DNA of 64,000 nt from Enterovibrio norvegicus DSM 15893 (GCF_900115495.1 NZ_FOWR01000017.1:41848-105847), one strand, 5' to 3'. Positions 1-10,035 are shown, counted from the first letter of the stretch. The notes: generated by a model from the sequence alone, not told the origin. Numbers and translations: made by a program.

Positions 1-2721
1 GTGCGTGAACTTCAACGTAACGAAAATGACGTTAACGCCAAGATTGCTGCGTTTGAAAAAGTTGCGCCAGCGTGGATTGCTGCACAAGACGCGTTGGAAA
101 AATTGGCAGACCAAACTGATGCTGAGCTTTATGACAGCCAAGCGGTGCTGGACACCATGCAGCAAGTGATGGTTAACGAACGTCAAACCTTGGATACCCG
201 AGACAAACTGGCGGTTGAAAAACAGGCGCTTGAAGCTGAAATCGAACGTTTAGCACAACCTGGCGGCAGTGGCGATGCACGATTGCAATCTCTTGCGGAT
301 ACCCTGGGCGGCACGCTGCTTTCTGAAATTTACGATGACATCACCATGGAAGATGCGCCGTATTTCAGTGCCATGTATGGCCCCGCTCGTCACGCGATTG
401 TGGTGCCTGATCTAAAAGGCATCAAAGAAAAACTGGTCGATATTGATGATTGCCCCGATGATCTTTACATCATTGAAGGCGAGGCCGAAGGCTTTGATGA
501 CAGTGTGTTCGACGCGGATGAAATGGAAGGGGCGGTGTGCGTTCACTTGAACGACCGTCAACTTCGCTACTCGCGCTTCCCGAAAGTGCCATTGTTTGGC
601 CGTGCAGCACGTGAACACCGTTTGGAAAACCTGCGAGAGAAACGTGAAGAGCTGGTCGAAGGTTACGCGAAAGCCTCTTTTGATTCTCAGAAGCTGCAGC
701 GTCTAACACAAAGCTTCAACCAGTTCGTGTCTGTGCACTTGAACGTGGCGTTTAACGAAGATCCAGAAGCGGCATTGAAAGTGCAGCGTGAAAAACGCAG
801 CAGCATTCAGCGTCAATTGGGTCAATTGCGTGAAAACGAACAACAGGTTCGCAGCCAATTAACGGGCTCGAAAGAAGCCATGGCGTTGTTGAACAAACTG
901 CAACACGTGGTGAACGCGCTTGAAGACGACACGTTAGAAGTGCGACTGGAAGAAATTGAATCACGTCTTTCAATGGCGGACGAAGCGCGTCACTTTATGC
1001 GTGAGCACGGTAAAGCGTTGGCGGAGCTGGAAGGTCTGGCATCAACACTTGATGCTGACCCAGAGCAGTTTGATGCACTTACGGCGTCATACCAACACGC
1101 TGACGAGGCCCTGCAGCTGCTCAAGAAGAAGCTGTTTGCCTTGTCTGACTTGGTTGAGCGTCGTCATCACTTTGGTTATGAAGATGCCGTTGCCTTGCTT
1201 GATAAGAGCAGTGAGCTTAACGAGCAATTAAAAGCCAAGCTGGTGGATGCAGAACGCGCACGTACACGTTCACGCGATACCGTGAAGCAAGTGCGTGACC
1301 AAGTGAACCAGTACAACCAATTGCTTGCCTCACTGAAAAGTTCGCACCAAGCGAAGCAAGAAACCGTGACTGAATTCAAGCGTGAATTGGTTGAGCTTGG
1401 CGTGCGTGCCGATGTTGAAGCAGAAGAGCGCGCACGTATTCGTCGTGAAGAGCTACATGCACAATTGACACAATCTCGTCAGCGTAAGAGTGAGTTAGAG
1501 AAAGGGTTAACCGCGATCGAGCTTGAAATGAAATCGCTGGTGAAAACCCTCAAGAAAGCGGGCAAAGAATACACTGAACTGCGTACGTTCGTGGTTAACG
1601 CTAAAGCCGGTTGGGTGGAAGTGCTGAAAATTGCGCGCACTAGCAATGTTGAGAAGCAGCTAAACCGTCGCGAAATGGCGTACATGTCTGCCGATGAACT
1701 GCGTTCGCTGTCAGATAAATCCTTGGGTGCGTTGCGCCTTGCGGTATCAGACAACGAGATTCTGCGTGATGCGTTGCGCGCGTCAGAAGACATGGCGCGC
1801 CCAGAGCGTAAAGTGCTGTTCTATGTTGCGGTATACCAACACCTTCGTGAACGTATTCGTCACGACATTATCCGTACTGACGATCCTGTTGAGGCGATCG
1901 AAGAGATGGAAGTGGAGTTGGGACGTCTGACAGAAGAACTGACACAACGCGAGAAGCGTTTGGCCATCAGCTCTGAATCAGTCGCGAATATCATTCGCAA
2001 AACCATTCAGCGTGAGCAAAACCGTATTCGCTTGTTGAACCAAGGCTTGTCTAACATAGGCTTTGGTCAGGTTAAGGGTGTGCGTTTGAACGTATCGATT
2101 CGTGATACGCACGCACAACTTCTTGCTGGTCTGGCAGAAAATGCAGAGCAACACCAAGATTTGTTCGGCAACAATCGACTGACCTTCTCTGAAGCGATGG
2201 CGAAATTGTTCCAACGTTTGAACCCACATATCGACATGGGTCAGCGTTCACCGCAAATCTTGGGTGAAGAGCTGTTGGATTACCGTAACTACCTAGAGCT
2301 AGGCATCGAAGTTAATCGCGGTACAGACGGTTGGCTACGTGCTGAATCAGGCGCATTGTCTACCGGTGAAGCGATCGGTACTGGTCAGGCAATCTTGTTG
2401 ATGGTTGTTCAGAGCTGGGAAGAAGAATCACGTCGCTTACGTGGTAAAGACGTGATCCCATGTCGTCTTCTGTTCCTCGATGAAGCCGCGCGTCTGGATA
2501 CGAAATCCATTTCGACTTTGTTCGAGCTTTGTCATCGTCTCGACATGCAGTTGCTGATTGCAGCGCCAGAAAACATTAGCCCAGAGCAGGGGACAACCTA
2601 CAAGCTCGTGCGTAAGATCTTTAATGATAAAGAACACGTGCATGTGGTGGGCTTACGCGGCTTTGGCGAAGTGTCTAAAGCTGAGTTACCGTTTGATGGT
2701 GAGCTTGAAAATGCGAGTTAA
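1..2721 (+). CDS. mukB: Chromosome partition protein MukB, C-terminal two thirds (5' end outside window)
   Basis: MukB is the SMC-like ATPase of the MukBEF condensin, which compacts and segregates the chromosome. The reading frame is open at base 1, so the GTG there is not the true start. 906 codons remain of a protein that is about 1,480 residues in E. coli, so the N-terminal head and first coiled-coil arm lie upstream. Visible in order are coiled coil, the hinge (about residues 95-235, around LGGTLLSEIYDD and HAIVVPDL), a long second coiled coil, and the C-terminal head with the ABC signature LSTGEAIGTGQAIL (near residue 786) and Walker B CRLLFLDEAARLD (near 822-834). mukF and mukE would be expected just upstream. 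A hairpin terminator follows the stop. Confidence 0.98.
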   Translation: MRELQRNENDVNAKIAAFEKVAPAWIAAQDALEKLADQTDAELYDSQAVLDTMQQVMVNERQTLDTRDKLAVEKQALEAEIERLAQPGGSGDARLQSLADTLGGTLLSEIYDDITMEDAPYFSAMYGPARHAIVVPDLKGIKEKLVDIDDCPDDLYIIEGEAEGFDDSVFDADEMEGAVCVHLNDRQLRYSRFPKVPLFGRAAREHRLENLREKREELVEGYAKASFDSQKLQRLTQSFNQFVSVHLNVAFNEDPEAALKVQREKRSSIQRQLGQLRENEQQVRSQLTGSKEAMALLNKLQHVVNALEDDTLEVRLEEIESRLSMADEARHFMREHGKALAELEGLASTLDADPEQFDALTASYQHADEALQLLKKKLFALSDLVERRHHFGYEDAVALLDKSSELNEQLKAKLVDAERARTRSRDTVKQVRDQVNQYNQLLASLKSSHQAKQETVTEFKRELVELGVRADVEAEERARIRREELHAQLTQSRQRKSELEKGLTAIELEMKSLVKTLKKAGKEYTELRTFVVNAKAGWVEVLKIARTSNVEKQLNRREMAYMSADELRSLSDKSLGALRLAVSDNEILRDALRASEDMARPERKVLFYVAVYQHLRERIRHDIIRTDDPVEAIEEMEVELGRLTEELTQREKRLAISSESVANIIRKTIQREQNRIRLLNQGLSNIGFGQVKGVRLNVSIRDTHAQLLAGLAENAEQHQDLFGNNRLTFSEAMAKLFQRLNPHIDMGQRSPQILGEELLDYRNYLELGIEVNRGTDGWLRAESGALSTGEAIGTGQAILLMVVQSWEEESRRLRGKDVIPCRLLFLDEAARLDTKSISTLFELCHRLDMQLLIAAPENISPEQGTTYKLVRKIFNDKEHVHVVGLRGFGEVSKAELPFDGELENAS

Positions 2722-2754
2722 GTGAACGCTTGTTCGTGTGTGGATCAAATAGAT

Positions 2755-2779
2755 AGGCCAGCGAAAGCTGGCCTTTTTT
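2755..2779 (+). terminator. Rho-independent terminator of mukB
   Basis: A perfect 7-bp stem GGCCAGC/GCTGGCC with a GAAA tetraloop is followed by six T. It lies 34 bases after the mukB stop and faces the converging chemoreceptor gene. The T run exists only on the plus strand. Confidence 0.9.
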
Positions 2780-2803
2780 GATCATAGTAATAAGCGAATC
2801 ACT

Positions 2804-5119
2804 TTAAGCAATTTTGAACATACCAATCTGCTTGGTTAATTGTTGTGTTTGTTCGTTAATCAGATGTGCTGTGGTGTCGGTATCATGGGTTTTCTCGGAA
2901 ACCGAATTCGCCGATCGTGCGATGTTGTTCACATTCGATGTGATCTCTTCTGTGACCGATGACTGCTGACTTGCGGCAGTAGCAATTTGAGTGTTCATGA
3001 CACTGATTTCTGTCATCATGTTTTCGATTTCGGCCAGCATGCTGTTGTTTTTACCGCAATTGTCTACGCTGCTGGCAACAAACTCGTTAGCACTTGTAAT
3101 GCCCGCCACGGCTTTTGTCGTTTCAGCCTGCAGAGATTGCACCTTGGCGCGGATTTCTTCTGTGGATGTTTGCGTTCGAATTGCTAGTGAGCGAACTTCA
3201 TCAGCCACCACGCTGAAACCACGTCCTTGCTCACCAGCACGAGCCGCTTCAATCGCAGCATTCAACGCCAATAGGTTGGTTTGTTCTGCTATCCCTTGGA
3301 TCACATCAAGCACAGTACCTATGGAATCGCTTTCTGCGGAGAGTTGCTCCATAGATGCTGTTGCATCACGCATTTTCTCAGAGAGATCGGTAATCTCTTT
3401 TACTAATTGTTTGCCGACACTCGTGCCTTGTTTTACCGAGCTCACGACATTTTGCGATGATTCAGATGCATTATTGGCAAAACTAGCCACTTCTGAAATG
3501 GAGGAGTTCATTTCAATGGCGGCTGTCGCCACTTGGTTAGAGTTCGCCGCTTGCGCATCAACTTCAGTTTGCATGCCATTAATGTTGCCCTGAATATCAG
3601 TAGACGCACTGTCTAACGCTTTCACTGTATTGTCAGCGCCTTGGATCACCGTCAGGAAATCTTTCAACATCACATTCATTGATTTTGAGAGTTCGGTGAG
3701 TTCGTCATTCCCTCGTGTGTCTAGTTGAACCGTTAAATCATGTGTCGTGGCGATATGTGCAATGCGTTTGCTCAATGATGTGATGGGTTTACTAATACTG
3801 CCTGCAATAATCCAGGCGATGACTAGAGACAAGGAAATAATAATGGCACCTATCATCGATGACGTTTTATAAAGGGTGTTGTTAAGCAAAACAACTTCAT
3901 GGAGAGCTTCTTCTTTTTCTAATTCAGAGACCAAGGCCCACTTTTTGCCAAAAATACTCACCATGCTGTACGCGGCAAAGACTTCTTTGTTTGCGTGATT
4001 CTGGCCAACAGAAAACCCTGTTTCTCCGGCGAGAGCCGCGTTGACATGTGTGGATTTAATGGGTTGTTGCCCCGATGAAGACTCAGTGACGTCAATACGC
4101 TCAATGGTGTCGCTTTTCACACCGGTTCGGCGCAACATATCGATATAAGCGGGCTTGTCTTGTTCAAGGAGGCGGTTTTGAGAACGCATCAGGTTATCTG
4201 GGCCAACAATAAATGTTTCCCCCGAATTGCCGAGTCCATTGTCTTTCCAGTGTCCGCCGTAGGTCATGATGTGGTTGATGTTGTCAATTGGCATTTGGAA
4301 TATCAACACACCGATGGTTTGACCGTTTTTGGCAATGGGTGCTCCAACGAAGGAAGCTGGGCTGTCATAAGAAGGGAAGTAAGGCGAGAAGTCTTCAAAG
4401 CTGAACTCGCCTTTGCTAAGGGTCTTTGAAGCATTGAAAACATCCGCGATACCGCTTTTCGCGTAAGGGCCAGATTCTAGATTGGTCGCGTAATCGAGCT
4501 CTTTAAATACTGAATAAACGATGTTGCCATTGAGATCGACCAGGAAAATGTCGTAGTAACCAAATGACTCCAAAAAAGTCCGGTAATTTGAATGAAACAC
4601 TTCATGCACTTCGCTGTATGTGGTTTGGTCTGTCGCTTTGTCGAGGAGGTGTTTGTTTCCGAGCGAGTTTTCATTAACGCCGATGTAGGCTTGCTGCAAC
4701 AGCTGACCAGCAACGCTGATATCATTCAAGCTCGACAAAACATCAACAGATTTTGCATTGGTGTCTTGGTAAGCTTTCCCAAACTCATTAACATAGTAAT
4801 CGCGTAATTTGTTAGCTTGGTTGTCTGTGATGACTGCCTCTGTTGGCACACTTTGAAATGATTGCGCAAACTGCAACATCGCGTCTTCTGTCATTGTTGA
4901 ATTTGCTAAGTTAGTTAATTGCTTACCAATACCTTCAAAGTATTGTTCTATTTCAGCTTTCTTCACTTCTCTCACGGAAAGCAGCTGATTTTGAATTTGG
5001 TGCTCAAGTGCGAGGCTCGATGCGCGGTTTGCAGTCATTGTCATGATCGTCGTGGTTACAATGACGGTAACAATGCTCATGGCAATGAATGCTGTTCTTA
5101 TTTTTGTGGATATTCTCAT
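2804..5119 (-). CDS. Methyl-accepting chemotaxis protein (transmembrane chemoreceptor)
   Basis: A 771-residue chemoreceptor that passes ligand state to CheA/CheW at the cell pole. The N terminus has a membrane segment (about residues 9-30), then a periplasmic sensor of about 390 residues consistent with a large double-Cache-type domain, a second membrane segment (about 418-440, [19 protein letters not shown]), a HAMP linker and a long cytoplasmic signalling helix. The conserved hairpin tip reads [20 protein letters not shown] and then [15 protein letters not shown]. No C-terminal CheR/CheB tether pentapeptide is seen (ends GMFKIA). The ligand cannot be predicted. It is transcribed alone, convergent with mukB. 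Large opposite-strand frames inside it are shadows. Confidence 0.96.
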   Translation of the reverse strand: MRISTKIRTAFIAMSIVTVIVTTTIMTMTANRASSLALEHQIQNQLLSVREVKKAEIEQYFEGIGKQLTNLANSTMTEDAMLQFAQSFQSVPTEAVITDNQANKLRDYYVNEFGKAYQDTNAKSVDVLSSLNDISVAGQLLQQAYIGVNENSLGNKHLLDKATDQTTYSEVHEVFHSNYRTFLESFGYYDIFLVDLNGNIVYSVFKELDYATNLESGPYAKSGIADVFNASKTLSKGEFSFEDFSPYFPSYDSPASFVGAPIAKNGQTIGVLIFQMPIDNINHIMTYGGHWKDNGLGNSGETFIVGPDNLMRSQNRLLEQDKPAYIDMLRRTGVKSDTIERIDVTESSSGQQPIKSTHVNAALAGETGFSVGQNHANKEVFAAYSMVSIFGKKWALVSELEKEEALHEVVLLNNTLYKTSSMIGAIIISLSLVIAWIIAGSISKPITSLSKRIAHIATTHDLTVQLDTRGNDELTELSKSMNVMLKDFLTVIQGADNTVKALDSASTDIQGNINGMQTEVDAQAANSNQVATAAIEMNSSISEVASFANNASESSQNVVSSVKQGTSVGKQLVKEITDLSEKMRDATASMEQLSAESDSIGTVLDVIQGIAEQTNLLALNAAIEAARAGEQGRGFSVVADEVRSLAIRTQTSTEEIRAKVQSLQAETTKAVAGITSANEFVASSVDNCGKNNSMLAEIENMMTEISVMNTQIATAASQQSSVTEEITSNVNNIARSANSVSEKTHDTDTTAHLINEQTQQLTKQIGMFKIA

Positions 5120-5270
5120 TTCACATCGTCCCTTTCATGAACCGAATGTTTCAAAATTAACAAGTTAAGTGTAGGTGGGAACGATCCACTTCGTGGCTTT
5201 TTGTCTAGAGTTGGCACGAAAAGATATTGTTAGGGCGATGAAATAAAAGGCGGAAATTTGGTGCAGCTCA

Positions 5271-5307
5271 GAATACAGGGAAAACAGACGCTGTTTTCCC
5301 TGTATTC
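5271..5307 (-). terminator. Long perfect inverted repeat, probable terminator of the racemase/GNAT pair
   Basis: The arms GAATACAGGGAAAACAG and CTGTTTTCCCTGTATTC pair over 17 bp around a 3-nt loop (ACG). It lies 25 bases past the GNAT stop on the minus strand. The internal TTTT and the unusual stem length could stop transcription in either direction, but there is no clean T tail beyond the stem. Confidence 0.6.
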
Positions 5308-5332
5308 GTGGTGTTGGATTAAGCGTTAGGGA

Positions 5333-5839
5333 TCAGAAATCTGACACGGCAGCTTCCAATATGGCAACGGAGTAATATTGGTCGAACTTGAATCCGACGT
5401 CGGTTAAATAGCCGACCTGCTCAAAGCCAAATTTTCTATGAAGTCCAAGTGAGGCATCGTTCGGCAAGGTAATGACGGAATACGCACGTTTGACGGGGGA
5501 GTTAGCCATTTGTTTGAGAAGTGCCTGCATTAACATAGAACCAAGGCCTTTGGCTTTTAGATCATGACGCAAGTAAATAGTAATTTCGGAGCTGATGCGA
5601 TATGCGAGCTTTTCACGAAACTCGCTATTGTAAGCAAAACCAATAACATCACCGGCCTTGTCTTCTTTTACCAAAACATGGTAGTAGTCATCGCTGTTGG
5701 TGAGCTTCTCAAACCACGTTTTTCTTCGCTCGATTGACCACGGCTCGTAGTCAAACGTGATGGCTGTGTTGACCACATAGTGGTTGTAAATGTCGTTGAT
5801 GGCTTCAATGTCATCGACAGTGGCGGTTCTTATTGTCAT
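5333..5839 (-). CDS. GNAT-family N-acetyltransferase, phosphinothricin/methionine-sulfone type
   Basis: A 168-residue single-domain acetyl-CoA-dependent N-acetyltransferase. The N terminus with IYNHYVVNTAITFDYEP is typical of the Pat/MddA/YncA subgroup, which acetylates amino-acid analogues such as phosphinothricin or methionine sulfoximine. The acetyl-CoA loop appears as LKAKGLGSMLM (consensus Q/RxxGxG/A) near residues 93-103, and NDASLGLHRKFGFEQVGY is the usual C-terminal motif. An AGGAAG ribosome site precedes the ATG. It follows the racemase gene by 32 bases on the same strand, so they probably share a transcript. The natural substrate is unknown. Confidence 0.88.
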   Translation of the reverse strand: MTIRTATVDDIEAINDIYNHYVVNTAITFDYEPWSIERRKTWFEKLTNSDDYYHVLVKEDKAGDVIGFAYNSEFREKLAYRISSEITIYLRHDLKAKGLGSMLMQALLKQMANSPVKRAYSVITLPNDASLGLHRKFGFEQVGYLTDVGFKFDQYYSVAILEAAVSDF

Positions 5840-5871
5840 CGCTTTACTTCCTATTTAAACGAGACGCGCTG

Positions 5872-6564
5872 TTACTCGGCGAGCGCAAGTTTGATTGCCG
5901 CCTCAGCATGCAACTCAGTGGTGTCATACAAAGGGACAGTGGTATGGTTTTGTTGAACGAGCAAACCAATCTCAGTGCAACCTAAAATAACACCTTCTGC
6001 GCCCAGTGCTTTTAAATCGTCAATGATGGATAGATACTGCTTGCGCGAATGCACTGACACTTCGCCTTGGCAAAGTTCTTGATAAATGACTTCATGTACC
6101 ACGTCTTGTTGCCATGCTGGCGGCACAGAGACGGTAATGCCGAAAGATTCAATACGCTCTTTATAAAAGGGTTCTGACATAGTGAAGCGCGTACCGAGCA
6201 ATCCAACGTGGCTAATTTTGTCTTTCAACAAGCGTTCCGCAGTGGCATCTGCGATATGAATAAGTGGGACAGAAATAGCATCAGACACTTCTTTAGCAAC
6301 TTTGTGCATGGTGTTGGTGCCGATCATCATAAAATCTGCCCCCGCTTTCTCTAGTCGTTGCGCTTCATTGATCAAAGCATCTGCAGACTTATCCCATGCA
6401 TTGCTGCGCTGAAAGGCCTCAATCTCTGCAAAATCCACACTACTGAGCAATATCTTTGCTGAATGGTGTCCACCAAGCGTGTTTCTGGTCTGTTGATTTA
6501 AGAGCCGATAATAGATGGATGTGGATTCCCAGCTCATCCCTCCGATTAAGCCAATGGTCTTCAT
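5872..6564 (-). CDS. Aspartate/glutamate racemase family protein (YgeA-like)
   Basis: A 230-residue PLP-independent amino-acid racemase. The N terminus KTIGLIGGMSWESTSIYYR is the family hallmark. The first catalytic site reads GTNTMHK, with Thr83 where classical enzymes have Cys, and the second reads ILGCTEI with Cys196. This Thr/Cys pair is the asymmetric arrangement described for E. coli YgeA, which acts mainly on L-Asp/L-Glu or as a broad-spectrum racemase. SD AAGGA lies 8 bases before the ATG. It is probably cotranscribed with the GNAT gene; linked racemase and acetyltransferase could both act on free or D-amino acids (inference). Confidence 0.88.
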   Translation of the reverse strand: MKTIGLIGGMSWESTSIYYRLLNQQTRNTLGGHHSAKILLSSVDFAEIEAFQRSNAWDKSADALINEAQRLEKAGADFMMIGTNTMHKVAKEVSDAISVPLIHIADATAERLLKDKISHVGLLGTRFTMSEPFYKERIESFGITVSVPPAWQQDVVHEVIYQELCQGEVSVHSRKQYLSIIDDLKALGAEGVILGCTEIGLLVQQNHTTVPLYDTTELHAEAAIKLALAE

Positions 6565-6783
6565 TTGCGCATCCTTACTCGTTGAACATTCTCTCGTTAT
6601 AACACACTGATTGTCTGTGAAACATAGGGATAAAAGGGGATGGTGTGCGTTGCTAACGATGTTTAAAGACGAGAGAGTATGAGAAGAGTGGGAATTGAGA
6701 AAAAGTAGAAAACAAAATCATGCTCCATCTCAGGTTCTGTGTAAAAACGTTGCTTTAATGAGCATGCTCGCCGAATCAGCAAG

Positions 6784-7998
6784 CTAGACACTTTTGACGG
6801 TGGCACCGACGCCTTTGAGCCAGTTTCTATACCAACTTGACAATGACTCAATCGGCTTAGGTCGGCAGATCAAAAAACCTTGCAAGAGAATGCCGGGGTG
6901 ATGTTTGGTTAAGTAATCCAAATCTTCAAAATGCTCTATGCCTTCCGCAACTAAATCGACGTCAAATGATTCAGTAATACCCACTAAGGATTGGACGATA
7001 ACTTGGCTGAATTGGTCAGCATGGATGTGATTGATCAACGTGCGGTCTATTTTTACTTCCGTGAATGGCAGGCTTCTAAGCTGTTGAATGTTAGTAAAAC
7101 CGGTTCCAAAATCATCGAGCGACACACCATACCCATGTATACGCAGTCGGTTCAATGACTCCATTTGCTCTGAAGACTTGAGTTCATATTCTTCAGTGAT
7201 TTCTAACACGATGCGGGATTTTTCGATGTTTCTATCTTGGAAAAGGTTTTCAAGGCGGTTCGGAATATCAAGATCTGACAATTGGGATGGCGATAAATTA
7301 ATGCTGATTTTAACTGTATCACCAAAAATATGAGACAGTTCTTTCATATGGTCCGCAGTTGCTTCCGCTAACTGCATGGTAATCAAATCCATGAGGTCAA
7401 AACGGATTGCGGTTGGGATGAACCTACCTGGAAGAATGGCATCCGGTTGACCTGGGGAAACGATTCGTGCGAGCACTTCTAAGCTTTCCACTCGGTTTGT
7501 TTCTGGATTGAGCTTGGGTTGGTAGTAAGGCATTACCTGTCGGTGGACGATGTAGGTGATCAGTTCTTTTTTTGATATTTGATCGTAATTCAAAAACTTA
7601 CGTTCTTCGGCTTGATGTAGCCTGTCCATCACCAACTGTAATGCATCCATCTTGATGGGTTTTGAAATGTTGCCGATTAAACAAACGTATTGTTGACGGG
7701 CGACCTCCGCTGCCAACTCAATGATTCGAATATCCAATTCGGACACAATGCAGATCCCCCCCTTGTAGTGCATTTCACCAAGGTGGCGAATAAGGCCCAT
7801 TCCGTCGATATCAGGCATGTTTAAATCTGTGAATACGACATCATACCGCGTAGGGTACTGATGCAATTCCGCCAATGCTTTGATCGGAGAGGAGAAAGCC
7901 GTGACATTGTGGTAGCCAAGATCATTGAGCATTGTATTAATCATGACCAACATCGCCTCTGAATCATCGATTATGATGATGCGGATTGTTTCATCCAT
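6784..7998 (-). CDS. Response regulator with EAL domain (probable c-di-GMP phosphodiesterase)
   Basis: 404 residues. An N-terminal receiver domain (about 1-125) has the acidic pocket IIDDSE and phospho-acceptor Asp58 in FTDLNMPD. It is followed by an EAL domain (about 145-395) that hydrolyses c-di-GMP in active relatives. The EAL motif is EVL (SLEVLARI). Other metal/catalytic residues are kept: INLSPSQL, the Glu of LEITEEYE, DDFGTGFTN, VKIDRTLI, AEGIE and QGFLICRP. I therefore expect an active phosphodiesterase controlled by phosphorylation, like VieA or RocR-type proteins but without a DNA-binding domain. No cognate histidine kinase is nearby. SD AGGA precedes the ATG. Confidence 0.93.
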   Translation of the reverse strand: MDETIRIIIIDDSEAMLVMINTMLNDLGYHNVTAFSSPIKALAELHQYPTRYDVVFTDLNMPDIDGMGLIRHLGEMHYKGGICIVSELDIRIIELAAEVARQQYVCLIGNISKPIKMDALQLVMDRLHQAEERKFLNYDQISKKELITYIVHRQVMPYYQPKLNPETNRVESLEVLARIVSPGQPDAILPGRFIPTAIRFDLMDLITMQLAEATADHMKELSHIFGDTVKISINLSPSQLSDLDIPNRLENLFQDRNIEKSRIVLEITEEYELKSSEQMESLNRLRIHGYGVSLDDFGTGFTNIQQLRSLPFTEVKIDRTLINHIHADQFSQVIVQSLVGITESFDVDLVAEGIEHFEDLDYLTKHHPGILLQGFLICRPKPIESLSSWYRNWLKGVGATVKSV

Positions 7999-8318
7999 GT
8001 ATCCGATCCTAAAGAGAGAGTTATATATAAAACTAGATGCTTATGGTGCGTTTTCAACACCAAATGTAGGGCTTATTTTGCAATTCGTCGTCTAGACAGC
8101 CTTTTAATTAGACATATGAGTGAGTTAGCGAGTAGAAATGTGACGAGTATAACCTTTTAGGCTTTGTGTTTGATAATCATTACAATTACAGCGACTTCTT
8201 AAACCGTATGTAATGCCCGAAAATGGCCAGTCATTAGAGATAAATCACAGTAATCTTGCTGCTACATGTAAGGTATCTCAGCATGCTGGAGTAAAAAGTA
8301 AGGGAAGAGGGAAAGAAG
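7999..8318. other. Divergent intergenic region with a Fur-box-like half
   Basis: 320 bases between divergent genes. TGATAATCATTAC at 8171-8183 matches the core of the Fur consensus over about 12 positions, but the third hexamer is poor. The SD for the downstream transporter (GGAAGAGGGAAAGAAG) lies just before 8319. Nothing else coding or structured is recognised. Confidence 0.4.
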
Positions 8319-9215
8319 ATGGAAATGAAGCAAAAAGACGTTGCTGAACTGCTTTTACTCGCAGCCTTGTGGGGAGCTTCATTCCTTTTTATTCGATATG
8401 CGGTGCCAGATTTTGGTCCCTTTGCGTTGATCATGGTGCGTGTTGTGTTGGCGTCTGTCCTGTTATTGCCGATATTGATGCTAAGAAAACAGCTACATGA
8501 ATTTCGTGCGAACTGGTTTCATTCCTGTTGCGTTGGCTTATTCAGTTCGGCAATTCCTTTTGTGTTGTTTGCCTTTGCGATGATGAATGTGTCTAGTGGT
8601 TTTGCTGCCATTCTTAATACAAGTACGCCGATTTGGGGGGCGATCATCGCTTATTTTTGGCTGGGCGACAAACTCACATACACACGCATGACTGGGCTAT
8701 TTATAGGGGTTGTTGGCGTGATGGTCTTGGTATGGGGCAAGCTTGATTTTGGTTCAAGTGGGCTAGGGTGGTCTTTGCTGGCTGTCATTGGTGCGACCGT
8801 GTTTTATGGCATATCAGCCAGCTATGCAAAACGCTTCCTCAAAGGGGTTCCACCTCTTGTCACTGCTGCGGGCAGTCAGATTGGATCTTCCATCGCGCTA
8901 TTACCCTTGGGTCTTCTATTTTGGCCTGAGGTTAACCCAAGCCAAGCAAGTTGGATTGCAGCCGTTATTTTGGGGTTTGTGTCAACTGGGTTTGCCTACA
9001 TCTTATATTTTCGACTGATTGAGCGTGTCGGGCCGACCAATGCGATCACTGTAACGTACCTCATTCCTTTGTTCGCGGCGGTATGGGGGTATTTCTTGTT
9101 GGATGAGAGCGTCACGCTGAGAATGATTTTAGGTGCTGGCACGATCTTCCTAGGAACAGCGCTTGCAACGGGGTTGGTCAAGTTCGGTAAACGCACGCCT
9201 TCTAAGGAGAGTTAG
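8319..9215 (+). CDS. EamA/DMT-family transporter
   Basis: A 298-residue integral membrane protein with ten predicted helices in two EamA repeats (about 10-140 and 150-290). It opens with the family motif LLLAALWGASFLFIRYAVPDFGPF. DMT exporters of this type move amino acids, metabolites or drugs; the substrate cannot be read from sequence. A purine-rich SD lies just upstream. It ends at a bidirectional terminator and faces the marR-type gene. A second, different EamA protein lies at 28.1-29.0 kb. Confidence 0.9.
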   Translation: MEMKQKDVAELLLLAALWGASFLFIRYAVPDFGPFALIMVRVVLASVLLLPILMLRKQLHEFRANWFHSCCVGLFSSAIPFVLFAFAMMNVSSGFAAILNTSTPIWGAIIAYFWLGDKLTYTRMTGLFIGVVGVMVLVWGKLDFGSSGLGWSLLAVIGATVFYGISASYAKRFLKGVPPLVTAAGSQIGSSIALLPLGLLFWPEVNPSQASWIAAVILGFVSTGFAYILYFRLIERVGPTNAITVTYLIPLFAAVWGYFLLDESVTLRMILGAGTIFLGTALATGLVKFGKRTPSKES

Positions 9216-9268
9216 GAAGGTTGATTCACGAGCGTTGAATGTTGCGAGTGAAAAAGAACGATGATGAA

Positions 9269-9293
9269 AAAAGGCCCTAGGGCCTTTTTTTTT
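9269..9293. terminator. Bidirectional rho-independent terminator
   Basis: The palindrome AAGGCCCTAGGGCCTT is flanked by A on the left and nine T on the right, so it can stop both the DMT gene and the convergent marR-type gene. The marR stop codon sits within its right edge. Confidence 0.9.
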
Positions 9294-9777
9294 AATGTGT
9301 TTCATCGAACTTGGTAAGAGGGGTAACTTCAAGAAGTGGTGCAGCGTCGATGTTTTCAGCGTTCATCATTGATGAGATACGCTGTACAGAAGAAATGAGC
9401 AGAGATTGTTCCCATTCTTCGAGAGACTGAAAGCGCGAAATAAAGCTTTCCTGCAAGGGTTTTGGTGCTTGTTGCAGGGCTTGTTGGCCTTCTGGCGTCA
9501 AGTGCGCATGGACCTTACGTTTATCCAAGTTGCTTCTTACACGCACAATAAGGTTACGGCTGGCAAGGCGGTCCAATATTGTGGTCGCGGTTGCCTGGCT
9601 CATGTTGGTATGGTTTGAAAGTTGGCGAATAGTCACTTCATCTAATTCGTCAATGGCTCTCATTAGTACGAGCTGCGGGCCTGTTAGACCTGCCTCTTTA
9701 TTTAGCTTTCTTGAGTGCAAATCGATGGCGCGAATGATTTGCCTAAGCGCTACCAACACCTCTTCATGCTTCTCCAT
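9292..9777 (-). CDS. MarR-family transcriptional regulator
   Basis: 161 residues from the ATG at 9777, chosen because AAAGGAG stands 8 bases before it and the protein then begins MEKHEEVLVALRQIIRAID, as MarR proteins do. An upstream in-frame ATG at 9876 adds 33 residues with no ribosome site and is rejected. The winged helix-turn-helix is clear (TIRQLSNHTNMSQATATTILDRL, wing with RVRSNLDKRKVHAHLTPEG). A dimeric repressor of drug, phenolic or oxidant genes is the usual role; the neighbouring exporter is a possible but unproven target. It is transcribed divergently from the iron operon. Confidence 0.9.
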   Translation of the reverse strand: MEKHEEVLVALRQIIRAIDLHSRKLNKEAGLTGPQLVLMRAIDELDEVTIRQLSNHTNMSQATATTILDRLASRNLIVRVRSNLDKRKVHAHLTPEGQQALQQAPKPLQESFISRFQSLEEWEQSLLISSVQRISSMMNAENIDAAPLLEVTPLTKFDETH

Positions 9778-10016
9778 CGAAGCGTCTCCTTTAAACAGCT
9801 GTAGGATGTTAAAAATCCGGCGAATTATCTGTTCTATACGTAAATATTTAAAGGTTTTTTCCGTATTTCTTACCAAACCTTACACATGAGTCGCTGATTA
9901 TGCGAACTCATTTGGCTTCAATCTCGCTTGTGTCCTAATTTGGTTACGTAGCAATTGCATGAGGTATGCAAACTAAGGCGTAAAAGAGTGAGAGGAAAGA
10001 GTGAAAACTAAAACTA

Positions 10017-10035
10017 AATGATATTATTTATCATT
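10017..10035. promoter_or_regulatory. Fur box (site 1) of the imelysin operon
   Basis: AATGATATTATTTATCATT is a near-perfect 7-5-7 inverted repeat (AATGATA ... ATCATT arms) that fits the NAT(A/T)AT hexamer array of Fur. It is 85 bases before the irpA start. Fur-Fe2+ would repress the operon when iron is replete (inference from family). Confidence 0.72.

Noticed and set aside
2991..3593. 200-codon plus-strand frame inside the chemoreceptor gene
   Set aside because: It is entirely antisense to the well-supported MCP signalling domain, has no ribosome site and encodes low-complexity Ser/Ala/Thr-rich sequence.
9778..9876. N-terminal extension of the MarR gene
   Set aside because: No ribosome site at 9876 and 33 residues unlike other MarR proteins; AAAGGAG supports the start at 9777.
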